Numbered from the stretch's first letter, positions 17,809-26,836 are shown. The stretch is DNA of 64,000 bases from Achromobacter aloeverae (GCF_004121055.1 NZ_PYAL01000007.1:310001-374000), one strand, 5' to 3'. Numbers and translations: made by a program. Notes: generated by a model not told the origin, from the letters alone.

Positions 17809-19005
17809 ATGCTGGACCCCCAGACCGTCATCGGTCAGCTGTACGACGCCGTCATGGACGAGGACGCCTTTCATCCCGCGGTGGCCGCGTGCGGGCAATT
17901 GATAGGTCAGAGCCACGGCGTCCTGCTGGCCTGGAGCGGCCAGGCGACCGACATGCCCGTCGTGGCCTCGCATTTTTCGTCGGACCCCGACCGGCTGCAA
18001 CGCTATTTGGCGGACTACGCGGCGTACTACCACTTGCTGGACCCCACCAAGGAACGCTGGCACGCGGCGAGCGAAGGGGACTGGCTGATCGACAGCCGCG
18101 ATCTCACGCCCGGCCGCTGGAACAGCCAGGCCTTCTACCATGACTTCGCCCAGCCGCTGGGCATGGACGGCTGGGCGGCCTTGAAGGTGGCTGCGGCCCG
18201 GCCCCAGGCCGGATCGCCCGAATGGGCCTTCAGCCTGCTGCGCAACAAGGACGACCCCTCTTTTTCCAGCGAGGCCCTGGCGCTGGTGAACCAGGTGCAT
18301 CCCCACCTGCAACGCACGCTGCTGCTGCGGCAACGCTACGCCGAACTGCGGCAGACCGCCGCCATGGGCCTGGGCGTGCTGGACCAGATCGCGCTGCCGA
18401 TATGGATAGCCGAAGCGGATGGCCGCCTGCGCCACGCCAACGCGGCCGCGGAAGCGGCGCAGCGGCGGCCCGGCTTCCCCTTGCGGCAGTCCGGCGGCCG
18501 CCTGCTGCTTCCCGACGGCCGCCTGCAAGCGGCCTGGGAAGCCCTCTTCCATCCCAAGGCGGACCATGCCGCCGGCGGCGGCCTGAACGTCCCCGCGCCG
18601 GACGGCCACGATGTGCTGTTGCAGGTCCTCGCCCTGCCGGCGGGCCTGGCCGCCTCGGGCAGCATCGAACGTCCCTTGCGCATGGTGGTCGCGCATCTAC
18701 GGAACGATGTGCTGTCCCCGTCCTGGCGGGCGATCCTGGCGGGTCTCTACGGCCTTACCACCGCTGAAATCGCGGTCGCGGCCGACCTGGCCCGCGACCA
18801 CACCGTCACGGAGATCGCCATGGTTCGCGGCAGCCATGTCGAGACCGTGCGCTCACAGATCAAGTCCATCCTCAACAAGACGGGATGCCGGCGCCAGGTG
18901 ACGCTGGTCAGGCTGCTTGACCGCCTGGGTGTCTGCGCCTATGCGGCGGACAATCAGCCCGGCAGCCCCAGCTTGCGAAACACGGCCCCGCGCACGCGGT
19001 CGTAG
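17809..19005 (+). CDS. LuxR-family helix-turn-helix regulator
   Basis: A 398-residue protein with a LuxR/GerE DNA-binding domain at the C-terminus (about 325-385: LYGLTTAEIAVAADLARDHT, then VETVRSQIKSILNKTGCRR). The first ~300 residues have a PAS-like look (LPIWIAEADGRLRHANAAAE around 205-225) and no recognised autoinducer domain. GGAG precedes the ATG at 17809. It is divergent from the bla operon, whose operators are 140 bp away, but I have no evidence that it takes part in beta-lactam response. The 3' end overlaps the convergent glycosyltransferase gene by 52 bp. Signal and targets unknown. Confidence 0.8.
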   Translation: MLDPQTVIGQLYDAVMDEDAFHPAVAACGQLIGQSHGVLLAWSGQATDMPVVASHFSSDPDRLQRYLADYAAYYHLLDPTKERWHAASEGDWLIDSRDLTPGRWNSQAFYHDFAQPLGMDGWAALKVAAARPQAGSPEWAFSLLRNKDDPSFSSEALALVNQVHPHLQRTLLLRQRYAELRQTAAMGLGVLDQIALPIWIAEADGRLRHANAAAEAAQRRPGFPLRQSGGRLLLPDGRLQAAWEALFHPKADHAAGGGLNVPAPDGHDVLLQVLALPAGLAASGSIERPLRMVVAHLRNDVLSPSWRAILAGLYGLTTAEIAVAADLARDHTVTEIAMVRGSHVETVRSQIKSILNKTGCRRQVTLVRLLDRLGVCAYAADNQPGSPSLRNTAPRTRS

Positions 19006-19835
19006 CCCGGCACGCACTTGAACTGTCCCTTGTGGCTGGGTTCCGGGCACACGTCCGAACTGCAGCAATAGATCTGGCAATCGCCCTTCACCAGCTCGAA
19101 CTTGTGCAGCGGGTTCTCCTGGCGATACATCGCCCGCTTGCTCCATTCGATGGACATGTCCAGCACGATCATCTCGACATCGGTGGCGCCCGCCAGCACC
19201 GACAGGCCGTTCTGGTTGGAGACGAACAGGCGGCACTTGGCGATGGTGTAGTAGGTCTGGTCCAGCGACAGCGCGTTGACCAGGTTGCGGCACCCCTGCA
19301 AGGGCAGCGATTGCTTGCGCAAGGCGTCCGACGAACTGCTGACGTCCTTGCCCACCACCGCCACCGACAATCCCCTGGCCGCCAGTTCGTCGGCCAGGCG
19401 CTGCCAATGCTCGATGGGCCAGCTGCGGCTGGGCCAGGTGCGCGAGGTATTGAGCACGACATCGAAGGTCTCGGCGGCGTCCGGCTCCGTGGGGAAGTAC
19501 TCCAGCTGCTTTTCGCGGAAACTCAACTGCCCCATGCCCGTGGGCAGGCTGATGAAATCGGTGGTGTCCATCGCCCAATGCTCGAACTTCTTCAGGTCGA
19601 ACAGCTGTATCAGCTTGTTGTTCCGGTAGTAGTCCTGGATGAGCGGGCCGTCCGCAAAAGGATAGACCCTGTCCACATAGGGACAGGACTGGAACAGGTC
19701 CGGCTGCTTGGTGAAGATGTCGTACACCCGGGTCGACCGGGTCGCCGCATGAAGCTTCCTGATAACTGGAATGGCGTACAGGCAGTCGCCCATGCCCTCA
19801 CAGGCCAGGGCGATGCCATAGCGATCAATTTTCAT
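18954..19835 (-). CDS. Glycosyltransferase family 9 (heptosyltransferase-like) protein
   Basis: A 293-residue cytoplasmic protein resembling family 9 glycosyltransferases, which add heptose or other sugars to lipopolysaccharide core or to surface proteins. The N-terminal Rossmann-like half begins GIALACEGMGDCLYAIPVIR. The C-terminal donor-binding half has the RSWPIEHWQRLADEL segment and VSNQNGLSVLAGA, the equivalents of the P-x-K-W and G-x-x-H-x-A-x-A regions, here lacking the His. A Cys cluster (CQIYCCSSDVCPEPS, then KCVPG) near the C-terminus is similar to that in other family 9 members. ATG at 19835. Flanking genes give no pathway clue. Confidence 0.65.
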   Translation of the reverse strand: MKIDRYGIALACEGMGDCLYAIPVIRKLHAATRSTRVYDIFTKQPDLFQSCPYVDRVYPFADGPLIQDYYRNNKLIQLFDLKKFEHWAMDTTDFISLPTGMGQLSFREKQLEYFPTEPDAAETFDVVLNTSRTWPSRSWPIEHWQRLADELAARGLSVAVVGKDVSSSSDALRKQSLPLQGCRNLVNALSLDQTYYTIAKCRLFVSNQNGLSVLAGATDVEMIVLDMSIEWSKRAMYRQENPLHKFELVKGDCQIYCCSSDVCPEPSHKGQFKCVPGYDRVRGAVFRKLGLPG

Positions 19836-19932
19836 CTTTTCTACTTGCCAGCCTGCGCGGCCCGGCATCCGGGCGAGGGAGAGGAGCAGCGAAGTGTAGC
19901 GCTGTCCGCATGGAGGCAGCGGCAGGCGCTAC

Positions 19933-20652
19933 TCAGAAATAGACGTCCACGTAGTCGGTCAGGTTGTCGCAGAACTCCATCTGTTGCAAACGCCAGTATT
20001 TGCGCTTGCCGCTGATGCGGAAATCGAAATCGCCCGTACGCTCGCAATTCCGGCCCTTGTCGGGGGCGTCGACGATCAGGATGGTGCCGCGGAAACGGAA
20101 ACGGTCCGCCGAAATCGCCACCACGTCGCCCTTGATCTTCAAGGTGCCTTCGTAGTTCGACTGCGTGCCTTCCAGGCTGACCACGTCGTTGACATCGGTC
20201 GCCGTCAAGTGGCCGCGGTCGGCATGCCACAGCCACTGCACCGTGATGCCGCTGTTGTTCATCAGGCGCTCGTAGGCTGCCTGGTCCTGGACGATGGTCT
20301 TGCCCACCGGCGCCAGGGTCGGGCGTGGCGCATAGGGATTCATCGGGCCTTTCGTCACCGGCGTGGCGTAGGGGTCGCCGGCGCTGGCCGGCGCGGAAGG
20401 AGCGGTAGGCGGCGCGCCATGGGCGGAGGCCGGCGCGGCGGACGGCTGGGCCGTATCGGCGGCGCGCGGATGCGCGGACTGCGTGACGGCCGAGGCGCCG
20501 CCGTGGGCGGACTGCGTAATGCCCTGGGCGCACGCCGGCGCCGTGGCCGCCAATGCCATCGCGGCGGCGACAGCGGCGACGGCAGCGGCGACGGGCGCCC
20601 GTTTCACGGAGACAACAGCAATGCTCGGATCGCGATCGAGGTCTTTGTGCAT
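19933..20652 (-). CDS. Secreted protein of unknown function
   Basis: I do not recognise this 239-residue protein. It has a signal-peptide-like start with an Ala-rich hydrophobic run (residues ~20-43, ending ACAQG), then a low-complexity Ala/Pro/Ser/His region to about residue 95 in which QSAHGGASAV and QSAHPRAA echo each other. The C-terminal ~110 residues look folded and conserved in type: SGITVQWLWHADRG, LKIKGDVVAISADRFRF, KGRNCERTGDFDF, and an ending DYVDVYF. Two Cys residues could form a periplasmic disulfide. The gene stands alone, between a glycosyltransferase and a phosphatase gene. The 97 bp after it and the 185 bp before it hold nothing obvious. Confidence 0.65.
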   Translation of the reverse strand: MHKDLDRDPSIAVVSVKRAPVAAAVAAVAAAMALAATAPACAQGITQSAHGGASAVTQSAHPRAADTAQPSAAPASAHGAPPTAPSAPASAGDPYATPVTKGPMNPYAPRPTLAPVGKTIVQDQAAYERLMNNSGITVQWLWHADRGHLTATDVNDVVSLEGTQSNYEGTLKIKGDVVAISADRFRFRGTILIVDAPDKGRNCERTGDFDFRISGKRKYWRLQQMEFCDNLTDYVDVYF

Positions 20653-20837
20653 TCTTTCTTATTCAGGCTTCGAGTGGATGAAGCGACAGCCCGCCAGCCC
20701 GGGCCGCCGTATGCGAGGCAAGAAGATATTCGGTTTGGATGGCAATCGGGCGTCGAGGTAGCAAACTGTTTCAACGCGCCCGGCGGCAGGAAGCGCCTCC
20801 GTACCATGCCGCCTCCCGGCGGGATCGCCGGCGCGCG

Positions 20838-21419
20838 TCACGCCGGTCCGTAGCCGAAATCCTCCCGGATGGGGGCTTCGCTGTCTTCCGGCAGCAGCAG
20901 TTGCGGCACCTGCGCCAGCGTCCACTCGCCGCCTGCCCGCTCCAGCAGCCAGATCATGTCGAAGCGGCTCTCCGGCCACTCAGCGGGAACCGTGCGCGCG
21001 CCGATGGCGCGCGCCAGTTCGGGCAGGGTGTCCTGGCGCCAGCTCACCAGCACGGCCCCCTGCGTGGCCGCGCTGCACAGGGTATCGGCCACCTTGGCCA
21101 GGGGCGGATCGGAACCGTAGTCGTCCCGCACCGGCAGGTTCAATGCCGCCGCCAGCGGCTTGACGGTATCCACCGGCCGCGTGCTGCGATGCCGCGCCGT
21201 GGTCGCCGCGGCGAAGATGAACGCCGGCCTGCACAGGCCGCGCTCGCGCAAGACCTCGTCCGAGGACGCGAAATACGCCGCCAGCAGCTGGGCGCGGCGC
21301 TCGCCACGCGGGCTCAATCCGTGCTGGCCCCCGGCCCCGGGGTTGTCCTGCGCATAACGCGGTTCGCGCAGGGGCTTCTCCGCATGGCGGATAAGCATGA
21401 TGGGATGGAAGTGATTCAT
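20838..21419 (-). CDS. Histidine phosphatase superfamily protein
   Basis: A 193-residue cytoplasmic protein beginning MNHFHPIMLIRHAEKP. RHA is the family RHG motif containing the catalytic His that is phosphorylated. Later features are GLSPRGERRAQLLAAYF, the substrate-pocket FAAATTARHRSTRP, and LVSWRQDTLPELARAIG, where the second catalytic His is usually expected in a GHG/SH context but appears to be replaced (SWR). It may therefore be weakly active or non-catalytic (inference). The true start is the ATG at 21419. An upstream in-frame extension translates a CTG/TTG repeat and was rejected. Confidence 0.75.
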   Translation of the reverse strand: MNHFHPIMLIRHAEKPLREPRYAQDNPGAGGQHGLSPRGERRAQLLAAYFASSDEVLRERGLCRPAFIFAAATTARHRSTRPVDTVKPLAAALNLPVRDDYGSDPPLAKVADTLCSAATQGAVLVSWRQDTLPELARAIGARTVPAEWPESRFDMIWLLERAGGEWTLAQVPQLLLPEDSEAPIREDFGYGPA

Positions 21420-21472
21420 GGTCGACCTGCGATTCGGGTCATGCCGCCACCCACGGGGGGGCGGCATCAAGG

Positions 21473-21538
<66 letters not shown>

Positions 21539-21694
21539 ATACGCCGCCCTGCCCGCCGCAAACGCCACGCCCGGCAGCGCGGGCCTCGGCGCCCGCGCTA
21601 GGGTTTTCACCAAGTTCCGGCATGTGCGACGCAACATAAAATCCGCAGCAGGTTCCATTTTTCAAGACATGGTTCCATTTTACGGAACTCAACA

Positions 21695-22462
21695 ATGAGC
21701 ATCCTCGACAGCGCCACCGACGTCCTGCGCCTGCTGGCACGCAGCGGCCGCGACCTTACAGTCACGGACGTGGTCAACGGACTGGACGTCCCCAAGAGCA
21801 GCGCCTCGCGCGTGCTGAAGCAGATGATGGAATGCGGCCTGCTGGAGCGCGACGTGCGCACCCTGGCCTATCGCCCCTCCCTGCTCATGCTCGAACTTTC
21901 GCACCAGGTGCGGGCGTCCTCCTCCACCCTGGACCGCATGGAAGAAGCCTTGCAGTCGCTGGTGCAGGAAACCGGACATACCGGCTACATCTCCGTCCTG
22001 GACGAGACCGGCCGCCACGTGGTCGTCCTGCGCGTGCGCCATGGGTCGCACCCCTTGCGGGTGGTGACGTGGCCTGGCCACCGTTCGCTCGCCGTCGCCG
22101 TCTCGACTGGCCGTACCCTGCTGGCTCGCCTGCCCGACGATGCCTTGGCGCGCGTCTATGGCAAGGACTATCCCTCGGTGCCGGACCGCGCGCCCGCCAG
22201 CCTGCCCGCGCTGCTCGAACGGCTGGAGCAGGTTCGGCGCGACGGCTGGTCGATCGCCATCGACGAGGCGCTGCCGGGCGTCGGTTCCATCAGTTGCTCG
22301 GTCGCCGATCCGGACAGCGGCGAGACCCTGGCCTTTTGCCTGAGCTTTCCATCGCCGCAAGAAGACCCTGACTTTGTCGCGGCCTTGACCCAGCGGCTCG
22401 TCGGCCATGCCCGCGCCATCGGACGCGCGGCGCGAGATGAATTCTGGACCGCGCGGTCCTGA
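21695..22462 (+). CDS. IclR-family transcriptional regulator
   Basis: A 255-residue IclR regulator. The winged helix is at residues ~1-60 (ILDSATDVLRLLARSGRDLT, then DVPKSSASRVLKQMMECGLL) and the GAF-like effector domain follows from ~80 (ETGHTGYISVLDETGRHVVV, AVSTGRTLLARLPDD, GVGSISCSVADP). It sits 54 bp before and codirectional with the OPT transporter gene, so it very likely controls the OPT-DUF1177-AroM-PepE operon and may be cotranscribed with it. The effector is presumably a peptide or its breakdown product (inference). Confidence 0.92.
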   Translation: MSILDSATDVLRLLARSGRDLTVTDVVNGLDVPKSSASRVLKQMMECGLLERDVRTLAYRPSLLMLELSHQVRASSSTLDRMEEALQSLVQETGHTGYISVLDETGRHVVVLRVRHGSHPLRVVTWPGHRSLAVAVSTGRTLLARLPDDALARVYGKDYPSVPDRAPASLPALLERLEQVRRDGWSIAIDEALPGVGSISCSVADPDSGETLAFCLSFPSPQEDPDFVAALTQRLVGHARAIGRAARDEFWTARS

Positions 22463-22516
22463 CCCGCCACACCACACAACAATCTGTCTTCACCGATACC
22501 AAATCAAGGGAAACCC

Positions 22517-24178
22517 ATGCAAGCCTCGACCCATCCGCGCGCCTTGGCCGGCGGTACGCTGGTGCTATTGGCGCTATTGAGCGTCCTCGGCGCCATCATC
22601 GGCATCCAGTTGTTGACGTCCCTGGGCGTGACGCCAAATACGTCCATCATCGGGGCGCTCATCGCCATGCTGCTCGCCCGCGTACCGCTGTCCTTCCTGA
22701 ACCGCTTCCGCTCCGTGCACGAGCAGAACCTGGCGCAATCGGCCATTTCCTCGGCCACGTTCGGCGCCGCCAACAGCCTGCTGCTGCCCATCGCCATTCC
22801 CTTCCTGATCGGCCGCAACGACCTCGTCGTCCCCATGTTCATCGGCGTTTCGCTGGCCATGCTGCTGGACGGCTACCTGCTGTATCGCATGTTCGATACG
22901 CGCATCTTCCCGGCCTCGGGCGCGTGGCCGCCCGGCACGGCGGCGGCCGAAGCCATCAAGGCGGGCGACACCGGCGGCAAGCAGGCCGCGCTGCTGGCCC
23001 TGGGCATAGGCGCGGGCGTGGCCGGCAGTTGGCTGGGCGTGCCGATGTCGGCCTTCGGGACCGCATTCCTGGGCAACATCTGGGCGCTGTCCATGTTCGG
23101 TATCGGGCTGCTGGCGCGCGCCTATGCCCAGCCCCTCGCGGGCGTGGACATCAACGCCGTCTACCTGCCGCATGGCCTGATGATAGGCGCCGGCCTGGTG
23201 GCACTGCTGCAGGTCATCGGCCAGATGCGGCAACGGCGCACGGCCGACGCCGTGACCGACACCGTGGCCAACACCGTGTCCAATACCGTGTCCAATACCG
23301 TGGCCGGCACCTCGGCCACGACGTCGGCCGCGCCGCCGGAGCTCGCCTCCCGGCAGATCGCCTACGACCTGACCAAGACCCTGCGTTTCGGCGCCATCGC
23401 GTACATCGTGCTGGCCGCGCTGATCGCCCTGGGCAGCGGCCTTTATGCCGAAATGTCCCCGCCCATGCTGGCGCTCTTCATCGTGTACGCCGCCTTCGCG
23501 GCCTTCGTCCACGAAATGATCGTCGGCATCGCGGCCATGCACTCGGGCTGGTTCCCGGCCTTCGCCGTCGCCTTGATCACCCTGCTCGTAGGCATGCTGC
23601 TGGGCTTCCCGCCCATCGCCCTGGTCATGCTGTGCGGCTTCTCGGCGGCCACCGGCCCGGCATTCGCCGACATGGGCTACGACTTGCGCGCGGGCTATAT
23701 GCTGCGCGGCAACGGCGCGGACCCGCGCTTCGAGCTCGAAGGCCGTCGCCAGCAGCTCGCGGCCGGCATGCTGGCCTTCGTCATCGCCATCCCGATGGTG
23801 TATTTCTCCTTCGGCACCTACTTCGCGCAGGGGCTGATCCCGCCGGTCGCCAAGGTCTATGTCGCCACCATCAAGGCGGGGATCGCGCCCGGCGTGGCGG
23901 GCAAGCTGCTGCTGTGGGCCATCCCGGGCGCCCTCATCCAGCTCGCGGGCGGGCCGCGCCGCCAATTGGGCGTGCTGCTGTCCACCGGCCTGCTGATCCT
24001 GAATGCCAGCGCCGGCTGGGCCGTGCTGGTCGGCATCCTGCTGCGCCTCCTGATCCAGCGCCGCTGGGGCGAATCGGCCCGCAACAAGGCGGAAGTCTTC
24101 GCCGCGGGCTGCATCGCCGGCGACGCCCTCTACAGCTTCTTCAATTCGATGGCCCGCGCGAACCTGAAATCCAGGTAA
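22517..24178 (+). CDS. OPT-family oligopeptide transporter
   Basis: A 553-residue inner-membrane protein with about 14 hydrophobic segments, of the OPT/YSL-like group that imports peptides or peptide-like metal chelates using ion gradients. Landmarks are SVHEQNLAQSAISSATFGAANSLL, GTAAAEAIKAGD and SGWFPAFAVALITLLVGMLLG (shown here only in part as family features). Residues ~245-264 form a repeat (TDTVANTVSN, then TVSNTVAGT) in a cytoplasmic loop, encoded by 12-bp units. A ribosome site, AAGGGAAA, precedes the ATG at 22517. It heads a run of four tightly spaced genes whose last member is dipeptidase E, suggesting uptake of Asp-containing dipeptides (inference). Confidence 0.8.
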   Translation: MQASTHPRALAGGTLVLLALLSVLGAIIGIQLLTSLGVTPNTSIIGALIAMLLARVPLSFLNRFRSVHEQNLAQSAISSATFGAANSLLLPIAIPFLIGRNDLVVPMFIGVSLAMLLDGYLLYRMFDTRIFPASGAWPPGTAAAEAIKAGDTGGKQAALLALGIGAGVAGSWLGVPMSAFGTAFLGNIWALSMFGIGLLARAYAQPLAGVDINAVYLPHGLMIGAGLVALLQVIGQMRQRRTADAVTDTVANTVSNTVSNTVAGTSATTSAAPPELASRQIAYDLTKTLRFGAIAYIVLAALIALGSGLYAEMSPPMLALFIVYAAFAAFVHEMIVGIAAMHSGWFPAFAVALITLLVGMLLGFPPIALVMLCGFSAATGPAFADMGYDLRAGYMLRGNGADPRFELEGRRQQLAAGMLAFVIAIPMVYFSFGTYFAQGLIPPVAKVYVATIKAGIAPGVAGKLLLWAIPGALIQLAGGPRRQLGVLLSTGLLILNASAGWAVLVGILLRLLIQRRWGESARNKAEVFAAGCIAGDALYSFFNSMARANLKSR

Positions 24179-24209
24179 GCCGCCACGCCAACCCAGAAAA
24201 GGAAACACC

Positions 24210-25142
24210 ATGAGCCTTTCCCATACCCTCAAAGCCTACGAAGCCCTCGACAGCGCCTACTGCAACGGCCAGACGGTCGTCGACCTGCTGGCCCCCTACG
24301 CCCGCCACGCCAAGGTCACGGTCAAGACGATCACGGGGCCGAAGGGAAAGACCGACCTGGTGCGCGTGGAAATCGCCGGCACCGAAGGCAAGCAGGCCGG
24401 CGGCAAGGCCCGGACCCTGGGCATCGTCGGCCGCCTGGGCGGCGTGGGCGCGCGGCCCAGCCGCATCGGCCTGGTGTCCGATGGCGACGGCGCGGTGGCG
24501 GCCGTCGCCGCCGCGCTGAAGCTGGCCCACATGCGCGAACAGGGCGACGCCCTGCCCGGCGACGTGGTCCTGAGCACGCACATCTGCCCGGACGCCCCCA
24601 CGCGGCCGCACGAACCGGTGGACTTCATGGACTCGCCCATGGACACCGAGACCCTGAACGAGAACGAAATCACCCCGGACATGGACGCGGTGCTGTCCAT
24701 CGACACCACCAAGGGCAACCGCATTCTCAACCACAAGGGCTATGCGATTTCCCCGACCGTGAAGGAAGGCTATATCCTGCGTGTATCGGAAGACCTGGTG
24801 CGCATCATGGAAATGACCAGCGGGCGCCCCGCCGTGACCTTCCCGATCACTACCCAGGACATCACGCCTTATGGCAACGGCGTCTACCACCTGAACAGCA
24901 TCCTGCAACCCTCCACGGCCACCACCGTGCCCACCGTCGGCGTGGCCATTTCCGCGCAAAGCGTGGTGCCGGGTTGCGGCACGGGCGCCAGCGACGAATA
25001 CGACATTGCCGCGGCCGTGCGCTTCGCCGTGGAAGTCGCGAAGGAATACACGCGCGGCACCTGCCAATTCCACGACGAGGCGGAGTACCAACAGCTGCTC
25101 AAGCTCTACGGCTCCCTGGGTCACCTGCAAAAGCGCCAATAA
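24210..25142 (+). CDS. DUF1177-family protein
   Basis: A 310-residue soluble protein of the uncharacterised DUF1177 family. Recognised segments are SLSHTLKAYEALDSAYCNGQ at the start, VLSTHICPDAPTRPHEPVDF, NENEITPDMDAVLSIDTTKG, and VVPGCGTGASDEYDIAAAVR. The many Asp, Glu and His residues in these segments, with VLSTHICPD and SIDTTKG, are suggestive of a metal-dependent hydrolase, but the family has no assigned activity that I know of. AGGAAA precedes the ATG. It lies 31 bp after the transporter and 23 bp before the AroM gene, in the same operon. Confidence 0.88.
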   Translation: MSLSHTLKAYEALDSAYCNGQTVVDLLAPYARHAKVTVKTITGPKGKTDLVRVEIAGTEGKQAGGKARTLGIVGRLGGVGARPSRIGLVSDGDGAVAAVAAALKLAHMREQGDALPGDVVLSTHICPDAPTRPHEPVDFMDSPMDTETLNENEITPDMDAVLSIDTTKGNRILNHKGYAISPTVKEGYILRVSEDLVRIMEMTSGRPAVTFPITTQDITPYGNGVYHLNSILQPSTATTVPTVGVAISAQSVVPGCGTGASDEYDIAAAVRFAVEVAKEYTRGTCQFHDEAEYQQLLKLYGSLGHLQKRQ

Positions 25143-25165
25143 CGGCACGACAACGAGGAAACGAA

Positions 25166-25873
25166 ATGACGGTTGCCTCCATCCCGACCTCATCCCGCAA
25201 GCGGCTGGGCACGCTGACCATCGGCCAGGCGCCGCGCGCGGACATCACCCCCATACTGGCCGCCGCCCTCCCCGAGGGCGTCGACTGCCTGCACCTGGGC
25301 GTGCTCGACGGCCTGTCGCGCGAGGACATCGCGGCCCGCTACGCGCCGCGCGCGGGCGAGCCCGTGCTGGTCACCCGCCTGCTGGACGGCGGCTCGGTCA
25401 CGCTGGACAAGGCCGCCGTGCGGCGCGACCTGGACGGCAAGCTGGCCGAGCTGCAAGCCAGCGGCTGCCAGGTCGTGCTGATCCTGTGCACCGGCGAATT
25501 CCACGGCCTGAACCTCGACCCGGCCTGGCTGGTCGAACCCGACCGCATCGTGCCGCCCGCGGCGGCGGCCCTCGCGGGAGACCGCCAGGTCGGCATCATG
25601 GTGCCCCTGCCGCAGCAGGCCGCCAGCGAAGCCGGCAAGTTCGCGGCCCTGGCCAGGCCGCCCATATGCGCGGCCGCGTCGCCCTACGCCGACGGCCTGC
25701 GGGAACTCGAACGTGCGGCCGCCGAGTTGCGCGAGCGCGGGGCGCAGGTATTGTTGCTGGACTGCATGGGCTACACGGAGGAGCATCGCCGGGCCGCCGC
25801 GCGGGCCAGCGGCCTGCCCGTCATCCTCTCGAATGCGCTCATCGCCAAGCTCACCGCCGAACTGCTGGCTTGA
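25166..25873 (+). CDS. AroM-family protein
   Basis: A 235-residue protein of the AroM family, named after an E. coli gene of unknown role that is co-regulated with shikimate kinase aroL. Family features: LGTLTIGQAPRADITP near the N-terminus, a VLILCTGEFHG segment at about 105-115 with a conserved Cys, and VLLLDCMGYTEEHR at about 193-206. The fold probably resembles the Asp/Glu racemase group, which uses paired Cys residues; the two Cys here fit that picture (inference). An ATG at 25166 with GAGGAAA upstream was chosen. Third gene of the peptide operon. A racemase-like step acting on a peptide-derived amino acid is possible but unproven. Confidence 0.85.
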   Translation: MTVASIPTSSRKRLGTLTIGQAPRADITPILAAALPEGVDCLHLGVLDGLSREDIAARYAPRAGEPVLVTRLLDGGSVTLDKAAVRRDLDGKLAELQASGCQVVLILCTGEFHGLNLDPAWLVEPDRIVPPAAAALAGDRQVGIMVPLPQQAASEAGKFAALARPPICAAASPYADGLRELERAAAELRERGAQVLLLDCMGYTEEHRRAAARASGLPVILSNALIAKLTAELLA

Positions 25874-25942
25874 CTCGTCCGCCCGAGGCGCGGGCGGACA
25901 ACGCCTTCGTCCCCCTTCTATTACCGATATCGACTCCTAGCC

Positions 25943-26632
25943 ATGAACCTTCTTCTCCTCAGCAACTCGCGCTCGCCCGACGGCGGCTATCTGGACCATG
26001 CCGTCGAACTTGCGCGCGAATTGGCTGGCGGCCGCACCAAGGCGCTCTTCCTGCCCTTCGCCGGCGTCACCACCACCTGGGACGAGTACACGGACAAGGT
26101 GCGGCAGGCCCTGGCGCCGGCCGGGCTGGCGCTGACGGGCGCGCATACCGTCCAGGCCGCCGACATAGCCGCCTTCGAGCTGGTGATCGTAGGAGGCGGC
26201 AACACCTTCCAGCTCACGCAGCAGGCGCGGCAGCGCGGCTGGCTGCAGGCCGTGCGCCGCAGCGTCGCCGCCGGCACGCCCTATATGGGCTGGAGCGCGG
26301 GCGCCAACCTCGCCTGCCCGACGATCTGCACGACCAATGACATGCCCATCGTCGACCCCGGCGGCTTCGACGCCCTGGGGCTCATCGACATGCAGATCAA
26401 TCCGCACTACACCAACGCCCTGCCTGCCGGCCACCAGGGCGAAACGCGCGACCAGCGCATCGCCGAGTTCCTGGCCGTGCGGCCGGAAATGAAGGTCATC
26501 GGCCTGCCCGAGGGCGACTGGCTGCGGGTGCGCGGCAAGCAGGTGCAACTGGGCGGCCCCCACCCCGCCCGCGTATTCCAGGGCGGCCGGGAAGCCGTGG
26601 AAGTCACGGCGCCGGCGCTGCTGGCCGGCTGA
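25943..26632 (+). CDS. pepE: Dipeptidase E (alpha-aspartyl dipeptidase, S51)
   Basis: A 229-residue cytoplasmic serine peptidase that splits dipeptides with N-terminal Asp. The nucleophile elbow GWSAGAN places Ser118. His155 lies in [10 protein letters not shown] and Asp133 in TNDMPI, matching the E. coli PepE triad region by region. GGGNTFQL (84-91) and [10 protein letters not shown] are also family-typical. Length is normal. It is the last gene of the operon, 69 bp after the AroM gene. With the OPT importer it suggests use of aspartyl dipeptides as a carbon or nitrogen source. Confidence 0.93.
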   Translation: MNLLLLSNSRSPDGGYLDHAVELARELAGGRTKALFLPFAGVTTTWDEYTDKVRQALAPAGLALTGAHTVQAADIAAFELVIVGGGNTFQLTQQARQRGWLQAVRRSVAAGTPYMGWSAGANLACPTICTTNDMPIVDPGGFDALGLIDMQINPHYTNALPAGHQGETRDQRIAEFLAVRPEMKVIGLPEGDWLRVRGKQVQLGGPHPARVFQGGREAVEVTAPALLAG

Positions 26633-26663
26633 TCGGGGCCTGGGGGCCAAGGAGCATCAAGCT

Positions 26664-26719
26664 ATTGTCAGAAACCGACAATACACTGAAAGGAATTGAG
26701 ACCTTACGACGTAATCGTC
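26664..26719. promoter_or_regulatory. Two inverted repeats upstream of the aldehyde dehydrogenase gene
   Basis: The 204-bp gap between pepE and the dehydrogenase gene contains ATTGTC-N7-GACAAT (26664-26682) and GACG-TAAT-CGTC (26708-26719). The first resembles operators of GntR-type regulators in layout. No regulator gene adjoins, so the binding protein is unknown. The surrounding DNA is noticeably more AT-rich than the genes. Confidence 0.5.
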
Positions 26720-26836
26720 AAAAATGTTAGCCTACGAGGCGGCGTACACGCATCCCACCTGGGCGGCGCGACCAGCGCATTGCAAGACAAGAACGATATC
26801 GTGACCAGAACTCTCTCCTAAAGGTACGGAGCATCC

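Noticed and set aside
17809-19005. The LuxR protein as part of the bla operon control
   Set aside because: It is only divergent in position. The palindromes lie over the blaI promoter and 140 bp from its start, and nothing links it functionally.
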